Origin: Plumapathes pennacea
Taxonomy: Eukaryota > Cnidaria > Anthozoa > Antipatharia > Myriopathidae
NCBI GenBank assembly: GCA_964036295.1
Contig: OZ038466.1
Span: 8,086,001 to 8,150,000, forward strand
Direction: 5' to 3'
DNA: 64,000 nucleotides
A program made the position numbers and the translations under genes. Position 1 is the stretch's first letter. Every line of letters begins with the position of its first letter. The notes below the pieces were generated by a model. That model did not search any database, was not told where the DNA came from, and saw only the letters and a program-made list of their open reading frames with translations. Positions 11,415 through 22,110 of the stretch are shown one piece after another.

Positions 11415-11879
11415 ATGGCGGAGAATTTGGTCAGAACTGTTGTCTTCCTTTTTCTTTATTTCTCTTGTTCTGGTAAGTCTACACTTGTTTCATAGAATCT
11501 TTATAATTTTATCTTCAATACCGGGTTAACTAATGGCTACGAAAATTTTTCTAGAAGACTGTTTTTAAGTGTTTGTGTCGCTCTAAATTTGAAGGAATTT
11601 CTTCCGGTTTGGCAGATCTCTGATCTAGAATGGTACTGTGAGAGTATTGGTCGTGGTTCGAGATATACATTGTACATGTGATGACATATTGTAGTAAGTG
11701 AAAAATTAGGAGCTGTTGTCTGACACGATTCAATACTTCTTTTATACAACTTGTTGGTCGTCGTAACTGAAGCTCTAAAATTAAAAGCATAAAATACTCG
11801 AACAAGACCAATGCATGCCGCAAATGTAAATAACAATACGGTCAATAGTTTATCGTTGTCTCATGCTACAAATGTTATG

Positions 11880-13000
11880 GATCAAGTAACTTGTGCGCCA
11901 CCCGGTGGCGTTAAAGTTACCGTGATTTTTTCAGGGTAACTTGTACGCCACCCTCAAATAAAAAAATTCACCAGAAAACCACAAATCAAAGATTGCCAAC
12001 AATTTCGGATCTGAACGAAAGGGGAAAAAATCCTGCAGCTAAAAATATATAATATATAATTTGTGCGCCACTGATGGGAAGGGAAAAAATCGCAAAACAC
12101 AAACACATCCACTTTGAAATCGGATCCGAACGGGAAAAAAAATCTTGAAATATGAGTTGAAATAAAACATGCGCGACACTGATCGAAAAGAATCACAAAC
12201 ATCAACACGACGCGACTGTAAACTCTGCCCAAATTCGCTGCCGTTTTTATGATTATCGACTCTTATCATTGCAATCTAACTTTCAAACATGTTTTTGTAA
12301 CAGTGTGCAAGGATTTGAATTGGACTTGAACGGCACTCGTATGTAAACAGCTTTATTCTCAAAATTACATAAGATGTCGACAAACTCACTTGACTCGTCG
12401 CTGAAATCATCAGTTCGCGGTCAATTTCCGATTCTTCACCGAAGGATAATTCTTCCACGACACTATCCAGACCACTAACATTATCAGATCCCGGTACTAA
12501 AGCCAAACCTTATCAAAATTTAAGATATTGACAATCTTCATCACGCAAAATATCGCTGGAACAACACAACACAACACAACACACCAATCATAAACAATAA
12601 TTTATTGAGCAGATCGGACCAATCACAGCGCGTGGTAGTTCAGCCTGTACCAGGGTCATTGGTCGGGAGCTTCTGCCGCGGTTGGCCCTGGGAACGAGGT
12701 TGGGGAACGAGGTTGTCTTGTCGAGTCATTATTTTGCATTTGATGGCGCAATACGCACGTAAAATATCAAGTTTTTCTTTGCATTTTTCTCGAGTTTCCT
12801 TCGGTGAATCTGTCTTAAATTTTGCAGGCAAACGAAAATTATATCCGGTTTTGTAATATTTGATTTTAATGGAAATTTATGGAGCAGAATTTTTTTTATT
12901 TGCAAAAAACATAAATTGCTAATTAGCTCGAAATCCGCTCCTCTAACCCCAACTTTTTTTCACAGTTATGTTTACCTTATACAAATTTCTAAACATACTG
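11880..13000. other. Non-nicastrin filler where exon 2 and following exons are expected
   Basis: Homology to nicastrin intron 1 (as in the copies at 27.1 and 37.4 kb) ends near 11880 at a word TTGTGCGCCAC that recurs at 12060 and 14960. A minus-strand stretch 12506-12393 starts with ATG, reads an acidic peptide (EELSFGEESEIDREL) and ends at a GTGAGT donor. It may be the first exon of a transposon-borne gene, but I do not recognise it. A CAACA run lies at about 12564-12582. Nothing else is supported. Confidence 0.4.
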
Positions 13001-13560
13001 AAAGTTTCAAAAAATTTCACAGAAGGAAACTCCAGAAAATAGAACAGAAAGTTTGAAAATGGGGTAGAAGACCTTTATTTCAAGGACGTATTGTTTCCAT
13101 AGTAACCACACTAGAGTGACAAAAGTAAGACGTATACGCAACAGACCTTTCGAAACATCTACCCTGCAAATTTGATCAAGAAAGAATATAATGAAATGAA
13201 AATATGAGGGTTTTGGTGTCATAAACTAAATACAAGCAAGTGCAGGGAAATACCCTATGGAGCCACCTTAAACAGGAAACTTATTCCACCAGATTGTCGA
13301 CCTGAGGGAGATTTTTGATTTGAAAGAACCGTGAAACTTTTGAAACCTGGGATATCGAGTTTTGACCGATTCCAGATTTCTGTAAGCATCACAAAATCAC
13401 AGTGATTTATATTCCACAAAAAGTCGCGGTTAAGTAGTTTGTCACCTAAAGACTTGCTAGATAAGCCATTGATATTCCAGGTGCTAAAAGAGATTCTGGA
13501 ACACATGACAATTAAATATACAAATTCTAACCTATATCCTGAGATTACTTAAAGTGATAT
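13000..13560 (-). mobile_element. Non-LTR retrotransposon endonuclease fragment
   Basis: On the minus strand 13506-13255 reads the N-terminal part of an AP-type (EEP fold) endonuclease: STWNINGL, then LTEIW with the catalytic Glu, then SGGISFLFK. The frame stops after about 83 codons, and neither the rest of the endonuclease nor any RT follows. It sits in the gap where nicastrin exons are missing and ends close to a G20 tract at 13582. Confidence 0.8.
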
Positions 13561-13581
13561 TCATCGAGATAATAATAATAT

Positions 13582-13601
13582 GGGGGGGGGGGGGGGGGGG
13601 G
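13582..13601 (+). repeat. Poly-G tract (20 G)
   Basis: This is an uninterrupted run of 20 G next to the LINE fragment. Such tracts are common assembly weak points. Confidence 0.95.
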
Positions 13602-14302
13602 AATAACAGAAATACTATTGATTGAAAGTATAACTATTTGATAAACTAAACGATTGATGGTTATATTAGGCCGTTAAAGAACTGAATAAGTGGGAGCATT
13701 TTTGTAGGAATACTTATGTTCATAGTTCCTCCTTGGCTTGGGGGATCAGTGTTCACATTCATTGGGTTTCAGAGAGAGAGAGAGACTCAGGGACTCACTT
13801 TATCGTGTGAACAGGCCTTAATTTATAGATAATTATTCTCTTCCACAGGAAAGTTGGGATTGTATTGGCTCATCAAAGATGGTATACGACATGGAAAAAA
13901 ACAAAATTTCCTTCAGATTCCAACTCTTGGAAGGTACAGATATTGAAGTTTGGGTTATTACTCACATTACTGTCGGTAGTATATGTAGCTTAAAATAGCA
14001 TATTATTATACTACAATAGGTGTCTAAATTATACAAGTCAGTGATTCCTAAAAATTATTCCAAAGGCAGATTCAACTTTTCAAAAAAGAAAATGTATATC
14101 AAAGTATATCAGCTTTCATATGAATATTAAAGCCTAAAGTTTTCCTTACTTTATGATATATCTGGTGAAAAACTGAGGGAGAAAATTGAAGTTGATCATT
14201 CGTGGAAGTAAAAGGGTTGAACAAGTTTTTAGCTGTGTGGCACTGAGCCTAATTCAGGATGAATCTTGATCCTTATTGGTAATACTTGTTAGTGTTAGTG
14301 TT

Positions 14303-14513
14303 TAACCCTTTCACTCCCAAGAGTGACAAACTTCAATTTTTCTCTTTCAGTTTCTTACCAGAGATATATCATACAGTAAGGAGAACTTGGCTTTTAATAC
14401 CTTGTTCAGATGAAAGCTGATTAAACTATCAATTCTCACTACATCACTTACACATTTTCTTTCTGAAAGGTTGGGAGAATCTGTATTTTGAACTTGGGAG
14501 TGAAAGGGTTGAT
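14303..14513. mobile_element. TTAA-type MITE, CCCTTTCACTCCCAAG termini, copy 1
   Basis: It begins TTAACCCTTTCACTCCCAAG and ends with the inverted form CTTGGGAGTGAAAGGGTT. It lies in a nicastrin intron. A full copy with TTAA on both sides lies at 45769-45979, a degraded reversed copy at about 14055-14220, and fragments at about 4110 and 52840. Confidence 0.82.
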
Positions 14514-15179
14514 ACTCTGCTGTCCCCTATTTTATTTCTCTGTGGAATTTTACTTTCCTTAGATTGGTGATGGGTTTTTCAGGATGAAAACAGAGAATAT
14601 CAAATACTTTCTGGAGTTGAATCAAGTTGGCGTACTGGACAATAAAGCTCCAACAGTTTGGGCTCACTCTGATCCAATATCCAGGAAAGCAAACAAGGAA
14701 ACAGATGCAAATGTGAGTACAGAGGTCTATCTGTTTGTTTGGCTCCTTCATAAAGTTTTGTGTTGTGTGTGACATTACACCTTCTTATATAGATATTGTT
14801 GAAATACCAGGATTTTTCCAGTCTACATGCAATTTTTGAAGACTTCAAGTTCTGACAGGAAATAAAGGCTGCGAGATGTTCTAAATATTTCACTGATATC
14901 TATTTATAGTAAAAAGAACATTACTGAATTTTATCTTCTCGTGTTGATAATATATCTCACTTGTGCGCCACATGGCCACGTAATACCCTGTATGTATATG
15001 TTACACTTGGATGTTGACCCAGGTATTCAGAACTCCCGCTGTCTCAGATTAGTATATACCACACAAGTGAATAGTGCTTTTCGCATGCTCTGATTGGCTC
15101 CTCAATCTGGGAATATCAAGTACTATTCACCTCCACTTCGGCGAATAATTGTTAATTATTTTCCTTTAAGAGTTCAAGA

Positions 15180-15510
15180 TAGAGTATAACTGATAACTGA
15201 TAACTGATTTATTGTCACCGTACGTATTACAAGATAATAGTGATAATAACACTAGTCAGTGGTAAATAAGTAAGCAGGAAAATCTATTTGCTATTTAAAC
15301 GTGATGAGGAGGCCAAAGAAGCCTGGAGTTTAGAGTAGTTTAGAGTAGTTTTTGGACTTGAGTTGTTGACCAAGAAGTTGCTGGAAATAGACCTGTTAGT
15401 CACACCAAGCAGAAAATTTCATGACAATACATTTGGGCATGTCTGTTGAAGTGTACATTATATGGTATGTATACCTCTTCCCTGAATCCACGAAATTTTT
15501 ACATTTCGTT
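15180..15510 (+). other. Nicastrin intron sequence, no gene seen
   Basis: The stretch holds three GATAACT units at about 15193-15215 and a short duplicated word GTTTAGAGTA near 15330. It ends at the acceptor TTTCGTTTAG of the next nicastrin exon. Confidence 0.5.
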
Positions 15511-16642
15511 TAGGTTAAGGACATGCTTCGCATCCTCAAAGAGGCCGGGAGCAATGCTAGCGTGAACGTGGCTGAACCCTCAGTGGGAACAGTGCAACCT
15601 CTTCCACCAGCATCTTTCCAAAGGTTTCTCTCTGCAGACAGCAAAATCCCAGGAATTGTTCTGACAGACCACGAGAAAGAATTTACAAACATGTACATGT
15701 TCACAAATTTATGTTGTAATATTATGAACCATAAAGTGTATGTGCATCTAATGATCCTACATTGGAAAAGTTTGTTGTGCGTTTGTTGGCTACTTTTGTC
15801 CTGGTCTTTTCAACATCCAGCATTCACACTTATTCATTTGTCCTTGATGTCCTGTCGTTTTACTCCATCTCTTTCAGAAAATTTTCATCGTAAACTATCT
15901 TTTTTTTTCTCTTCTTTTTATAAGTTTTCCAGGTGTTTGTCAAGTCAGTGTGTGTTGTCATAACAGTCATACTGGACCACTACTTTCACTTTGTTTAGGT
16001 ATTACAACAGTCGATTTGATGACCTGTACCAAGCTGGAGGCAATTTTTCCCAAGGAAGTGACTCCAAAGTTGAACTCAGTACAGACTTTACAAAGGTACT
16101 AATTACGAAAATGCAACACAATGTACGCAGAGTTCTGCAAAAAAAAAACCAAAAAAACAAAAAAACAAAAGCATGACACCTCGCAAGAAACATAATCCAC
16201 ACATTTTGCTCGACAAGGAGCTAGAACACGTTGCCCGTATTACTTCACCTTATAGTGATGTCCGTTTGTTGTCTTGACGATTTCTAGACAGTTTCTAGGA
16301 CGATACAGTACATGTCTATGTCGTGCTACACGAAATGAGTTTTAAAATTCTTGTTCTTTCCCGTTGTACTGTATGGATGATTTTTAATCTTGTTACCTCA
16401 CTCTCGGTTTTGTTTCAGAGGCTGGTAAAAGTAGCCACGACGGTTGCCAATGCGCTTTACACGTTAGCTAATGATGGAACGTCTCCAAAAGTGCCAATTG
16501 AAGCAGACGAAACAATGGTGGGTGTTGTGTTATTCCAAAATCGTTGCGAGGAAAACCATTTTCCCCCACATCCCCAGTGTTCTCGGCGAGAAGTAGAATC
16601 GATCCACCTTATTCGCTTAAATTTATCAAGAAGGAAAATATA

Positions 16643-16700
16643 TTTTAAAGGAGAAATAAATCAAAAGGAAGACAACAATTCTGACCAAATTCTCCGCCAT
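16643..16700 (-). pseudogene. NCSTN: Nicastrin exon 1 copy D (inverted, no donor)
   Basis: The minus strand from 16700 reads MAENLVRIVVFLLIYFS, a clear copy of the nicastrin signal-peptide exon. The sequence then changes to TTTAAAATATA, so the usual GTAAGT donor is absent. It lies only about 130 bases past the last plus-strand nicastrin exon, which makes this the junction of the inverted duplication. Confidence 0.8.
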
Positions 16701-16870
16701 ATTGGAAGGGCCCTGTAAGGGGTAATTCCGAACAGGCGACACGGCCTTGAAACGGCGACACGCGAGAGCTACGAACTAGCGACGAACGACAAGGCGCTAC
16801 GAGGAAATTTGGACTGCAGCGACACTGATAATAATTAAACCGAGAACGAATTTCGTGTTTGCTAAAAATT

Positions 16871-17260
16871 CCATAGGTATATATAGTACGTATTCCTTAT
16901 AAGGCACAACCGGACGAGCAAATACCTGGCCCTGATGAGCAAATACATTGCCCCAATGAGCAAATACGCAACCTTGAATAATAATTAGCCGTAAATTGAA
17001 TTGATGCGAGTGAGAAATACATATACATATACGAAAATTACGGCCTAACCCTAACCCTAACCTTAAATCTATGTCTAAACTATAATACAAACACTTTATC
17101 CAGTTGCAAAGTTACGGCTAATTATTATTCAATGTCACGAATTTGCTCGTGCGCCACGTATTTACGGCTAAATATTATTCAAGGTTGCGTATTTGCTCAT
17201 CAGGGCCAGGTATTTGCTCGTCCGATTGTGCCATATATGGAATACGTACTATAAGTACAG
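16871..17260. mobile_element. Long-inverted-repeat MITE inside the type-2 nicastrin flank
   Basis: The arms share GAGCAAATACCTGGCCCTGA and the words around it in inverted orientation, over about 110 bases each. The related flanks at 28.6 and 42.1 kb lack it, giving an empty-site comparison. AAAAATT stands on both sides and is a likely target duplication. A short CCTAACCCTAACC run near 17045 is in the loop. Confidence 0.82.
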
Positions 17261-17319
17261 AAAAATTGAGACAGCGAAAACAGTTCTGTGAACCAGTGTG
17301 CACGGCATGCTGTCATTTT

Positions 17320-17349
17320 TGAAGCTATTTGCATTTATGCAAATAGCTT
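17320..17349. repeat. Perfect 14-bp-arm hairpin with octamer motifs
   Basis: GAAGCTATTTGCAT is followed by TT and its exact reverse complement, so each arm carries an ATTTGCAT/ATGCAAAT octamer. The sequence could bind POU factors, but no gene start is evident nearby. Confidence 0.7.
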
Positions 17350-17887
17350 CTATGTTATCGTCTCGGACAAACTACCGTTCGGCCCATCTCATTAGGTCAA
17401 TAAAATGCTCCCCCTCTAGGTGGCAAAAACTTTTGAATCCATATAAAAGCCGCCATGGTGCAGGACCTGTGAGAAAGTTTGTCTTTTATTATCTACTTAA
17501 CACAAAGAATGCACAGAGAGATTTCCAGTAAGGGGTTTCCGTGGTAATGTTATAACTTGGCGACAGAATGTCAGATGCTAAATTACCTCTCCAGGGAGGG
17601 GTCTTCTAAATATGGCTCTCTCGCACATGGAGAATCAAGGCACTATTTAATGGCGGCTATGAGTGTTGCCGATTCGTTGGTTGTATGTGGAAATCTACTC
17701 CCTCTCAGCCCCTGGCTGACATATCCGTAGTATCTGGCAAACAGACGGCACAGATTCACATTTAGAGCGACATTTCTGGACACATTTGCGAATTATACGC
17801 TCCGCTCACGAAAGAAAGAACACAGCTGTATGGTGTGACATATGTTTTGGCAAAGGTAAAGCTTATTCCGAGTTTTTTGCGTTCGCT

Positions 17888-18380
17888 GATATGTTTGTTG
17901 ACACATGATTTCATGACATAATTGCAGATGTAGATCGACTGTGGTAATGTCTAAGTTTGTTTATAAAATTGTCTCGAGCGGATTCTGTCGCTAATAAAGA
18001 ATCGACTGAAAAATCGACAGGAAATTTTACTGTGAATCCTTTTCGCCACCGTTCGAATAGCACCAGAAACTGGTTTGTTTGGCTGGAGTGTGTTACACGA
18101 AACTATTATAACGAGTCAAAATCCGGTTTACCTCGCATGATATGTTTGTTGACACATGATTTCATGACATAATTATTGCAGATGCAGATTGACTGTGGTA
18201 TGTCCGAGTTGTTTGTTTATAAAAGTAAAAGCGGGTTTTGTCGCTAATGAAAAATCGAGAGGAAATTTTGCTGTGAATCCTTTTCAACACCGTTCGAAGA
18301 GCACGAGAAACAGATTTGTTTGGCTGGAGTGTATTACGTTATACGAAACTATTATAACGAGTCAAAATCTGGCTTACCTC
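17888..18380 (+). repeat. Two-unit tandem duplication (~248 bp unit)
   Basis: The unit beginning GATATGTTTGTTGACACATG at about 17888 is repeated from about 18138, with shared CGAGAAATTTT-type and GGCTGGAGTGT words. The two similar 71-codon ORFs are by-products of the repeat. Confidence 0.8.
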
Positions 18381-18765
18381 GCAGAAATTTACAGAATGAC
18401 TTGAAATATTTTGGCAAGCTATACTTTGCTCCTTTTTTGTCGATCAGCTCAAAATAATTATATAATAAACTGTCATGTTTGTGCATTTGTGTTTGGTCAT
18501 GCATAGTACGTAGCTGGCATGTAAAATCCCGATCAAACGGTGATAATATTCAATGGTAGTTCGAACTCTCACGCCCGTTTTAACACGAACTATCATGGAC
18601 TATGCGATAGACCGAGATCATCAACTAGCAAATAGCTTTACGTACGTTTTGCGGACCTATGTTTTGGCAACGTCACAGTCACATACAAGTTCCACTTCTC
18701 CGTTGACATGGTTACTGACTGACCACGTGCGTGCGCTTGTCTCTGGATGCCAGCTAACAGTCAGG

Positions 18766-20252
18766 GCCCAGTTTTTCAAAGCACGATTAAGCTAATCCTG
18801 GATTAAGTCTAAACTTTCTTGCCATTTATAAGTCTGAAAACGTGAACATTTCGTCCACAACGACTTTCTTGCTGACGTTTTAAGCTCTAATCCATCTTCA
18901 TAACATAACATAACATAGCATAACATAAACTTTATTTAACGTGGTCAATACACTTAGCTCCAAGGATCTTCCTATGCGGGATGGTCCAGCTAATTTACAG
19001 GTATGCCACAAAACTACTCTAATCACATTATAAGATACTGCTTGGCAGTATTAGGAACAAAATAGTAATAGTTAAAATGCCCAAATTTACTTAAAATAGA
19101 CCTAATCACTACCCACCCTTGGCCCATCCCCTAAAATTGATAAAAAATAAATAAATAAAAAAACCTAGCCTAACCTACCCTGACCTAAATTTGATTAAAT
19201 TTCTACTAAGTCTAGGATGTTTTAATGTTGTAAAACTAGATAAAATAGTAATGGTTGAAATGCATAGAATTACTTCTTATAGAACGAACCGCTATCCACA
19301 ATGCTTAAGAAAATTGCCAAGATTAGTATATCTCCGTCAACTCTAACTTTCTTAGATGACTTTTGAACGTTTTGTAAGTGTTTAGTACTCTTAATTGATT
19401 TGGTAGCGTGTTCCAGAGTTTTGGGGCTGTGTGTCTCCATGATCGTAGTCCTTACGTAGTAGTGTTGACTTTGGGTTGGTTCAGTATGTCATTTCCTCTG
19501 AGGTTGTACTTTGTGTTTCTTTTGTTTATAAGATCCTGGATACTGCTTGGAGCTTGTGGATGATTCAATGTCTTAAAGACAGTGCAAACTATCTTTAAAA
19601 GTCTTTGATTTTGAAGAGTCGTCAGACCCAGTTCCTCTAATAGTTCTTCGTACGGCGCAGATCTTTCATTAAAAATAAAGCGGACAGCCCGTTCATTTAC
19701 TTGTTCCAGCATTGAAGTGCATTTCTTGCTGCAGTGATGCCATGTTTCTGCGCAATAGTTAAAATGGGGAAGAATAAAGGCAAAATATAGGTCCTTTTTG
19801 TCTCAAAAGGCAGCATTTTCTTCATCCGTTGCAGTACTGCTGTTTGTCGACTTACTTTTCGGCAAATATTGCGTATATGCTTCTCAAACTTGAGCTTATC
19901 GTCAATTGTGACTCCAAACAGATCGATTTTGCTTGTTATTGGGATGCTGGTGTTGTCGCAGGAGAGGTTTGGAAGTTCTCGAGTCTTTCCCATTATCATT
20001 GCTTGATATTTTGTCGGGTTCATCCCATTCTCGTTGTACCATTTATCCGCATTTTGGAGATCTGCGTTGATGACCTGCTCGATTTGTGTTACATCCTTGT
20101 CTGCGTAGAACATCTGTGTGTCGTCAGCATAGCCGGACAGAGTGCTGCGTTTGATCTTCGAACAAAACCCTGCAGTTTATTAGGAGAGAGGTCGAGAGAA
20201 GGAATTTCGTTAATCCTGGATTAGCTTAATCGACTTTCGAAAAACTGGGCCC
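18766..20252. mobile_element. GCCCGGTTTTTC-type MITE split by a LINE insertion
   Basis: Bases 18766-18898 and about 20154-20252 are the two halves of the MITE family seen at 9521 and 24512. The LINE at 18899-20153 lies between them. ATCTTC stands on both sides of the LINE, whereas the unbroken copies have it once (CCATCTTCGAACAAAAC). The MITE therefore predates the LINE. Confidence 0.8.
18899..20153 (-). mobile_element. 5'-truncated LINE, reverse transcriptase C-terminal part
   Basis: The minus strand reads SGYADDTQMFYADKD (the YADD catalytic box) at about 20150-20095, then the thumb region through 19697, and continues in another frame at 19712-19452 (QVNERAVRFIF, KYNLRGNDIL). There is a frameshift near 19790. 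The 3' tail is a (TTATG)n-type repeat at 18899-18928. It is a dead copy, related to but distinct from the LINE at 30740-34015. Confidence 0.87.
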
Positions 20253-20593
20253 AGATTTACAGCAGTCTCTACTCTTGTCAACTTCAGGAAACGCTGCTTC
20301 GGGAGAACGGCAAAATTTTGCCGGGGACTGAAAATTTTGCCGGGAACCGGGAGACAGGAAATGTTTACCGGGATCGGGTCGTCCGGAAAATATTCGGGAC
20401 ATCTGGCGCAATTTTGATTTTGGGAGGTTTTTCCTTCTGGCTGAATGTGGTTGAAAAAGAAATGCCATTTCATGCAGTGTAAACTTCCAAAGTTTCCGGA
20501 GTTTCCGTTATTTCACATTAGGCTTTATATTTACGAAACGTCCGGTGTAAAAAACATTTTAATCGTTCGGATGTTTTGTTGAAAGTCATTTTT

Positions 20594-22110
20594 AAGGTCG
20601 GCGTCTCACGAAAGTGAGAAGCACGACCTTATTACGGCCACGACACCGTCAGTCCGTCAGTCAGTCAGTCCGTCATCTGTGTCAACAATAGACTTCCAAA
20701 TTAGGAAGTTTATTCCAAATTTGGGCACGATCACGCATGATGAAATACATTTCAAGAGATCGACTAACTTTGAAGGCACGGAATTTTACGACCTTTTAAC
20801 ACGGCTTTTGGTGAAAGTATGAATGCGGAAGACGCTCCAAAGGTTTATACTTGCTCTTGGCCGATACCTCGAGGGTTTCAAGCATCGCCCGGCTTTCCTG
20901 ATAAACTCTGTGTGAAAACAACATTTCATACTGGCGTAACGGTACGGACTTTATATCGATCGTGCAGTTATCATTTTGTGTGAATGTTTCAGTCGGTTGA
21001 CCTTACACAGGAACCCGGCATTCATCTCTATCGACAATCATTGTGCAGGGACGCGCGCGATATAGTTGTTTACATTCCTCAGTTTAAATTTGCCTGGATA
21101 ACTTACCACAAGACTTGAAGTATACTGTGTATGCCGAAGCCCTTGAACGAAAGGTTACTTTGGTGTTTTTCGTTGATAATGAGTTACAATTATTAAGAGT
21201 TCGTTCGAACGAACTATGCAAGAAAACAACACATTCTTGTACGTATGTACGTATTCAGTCATCCGGTTAATATTTATCTGTTTCATCGGATTACCGAGAT
21301 CGTAAAAATGTGAACCTTCTATGACAGGTCATTCATGTGACTATAATAAACTTCACTCTTGAAAAAGCATTTTGTATTCGTCGTCATTTGAACCCGAGTT
21401 AATGATTACCGTGAATATGTATACCGCTTGGAAGTTACGCCGCTCAAAATGATTTGAACACCGGTAAAGCGGGCAAGGTTTGTGCACTTTAGAACATATC
21501 CTGTCAATGTTCGCTTTGAGTTGAGAGGATTAGGCCACTTTGAGGTTTACGAGAAGTTATTTGACTCTGAGCTGAGCCGATTGCCTCATTAAATATGCAT
21601 GTTACGCTTGATTGAGTGCAAGCGTGTTGCCCTGCACAGTGGTAAAGCGTGACGTCTTATTTTGAAAAATTTTCCATTCGAATCTCTAAACATACACAGC
21701 TGCTGCACAAACGTGTGCAAAGTTTCAAATCGCTAGCCCTACTGACAGCAACCAGATAGCTCCATATTGAACTATCTTATTTAGCATCAGTTTTAAATCA
21801 AAGGAACCATTAACACCAAATAGGAGGGTTTTGTATTGAGCAATTTGAACTTCAATAGCCCACATCTCAGCTGTTCAATGCGCTAAAGAGCTAATTTTTT
21901 GTGTGACCGTTTTTAGACAGGGCATTCCACAGAATTGTCTAAAATCCATATTCGGATATTTTTTGTGACATCACTTTACCACTATATTCACTCAAGGCAA
22001 TCCCTACTTTAGAGCAGTTAAGACACAAGCCTGTTGTACGAACTAGACCACAACCAAAGTCTGCCAATCAAAAAGAGAGCCGACCTTACAGCGGCATCGC
22101 TGCTTTGATT
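20594..22110. mobile_element. 1.5 kb insertion bounded by CATTTTT
   Basis: Comparison with the duplicate at 42.8-42.9 kb shows an insertion here. CATTTTT stands at 20587-20593 and again at 22111-22117. At the other locus CATTTTTCATTTTTT is uninterrupted (42869-42882). The ends carry AAGGTCGGC at the left and GCCGACCTT about 30 bases from the right end. A GTCAGTCC-rich run lies near 20650. No ORF is supported and the class is unknown. Confidence 0.7.

Larger units (their letters stand above)
11415..16517 (+). pseudogene. NCSTN: Nicastrin (gamma-secretase subunit), incomplete and frameshifted
   Basis: Nicastrin is the large glycoprotein subunit of gamma-secretase. Exons seen: 11415-11472 (start and hydrophobic signal peptide MAENLVRTVVFLFLYFSCS, phase 1, GTAAGT donor), 13849-13933, 14563-14712, 15514-15692, 15999-16095 and 16419-16517. 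From 14563 onward the splice sites are clean and the phases agree. Family landmarks include IGSSKMVYDMEK, HSDPIS, QPLPPASFQRFL and a YYNSRFDDL stretch. Three defects are visible. The exons for roughly the first half of the ectodomain are absent between 11.5 and 13.8 kb. The exon at 13849 is out of phase by one base, most simply an extra A in the run 13894-13901. After 16517 the sequence passes within about 130 bases into an inverted copy of exon 1, so the rest of the ectodomain and the membrane segment are missing. A misassembly could also explain these breaks. The DYIGS motif reads DCIGS (codon 13861-13863). Confidence 0.85.

Noticed and set aside
17043..17066. CCTAACCCTAACC telomere-like run
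   Set aside because: It is under three units long and inside the loop of a MITE. It is too short to indicate a telomere or fusion site.
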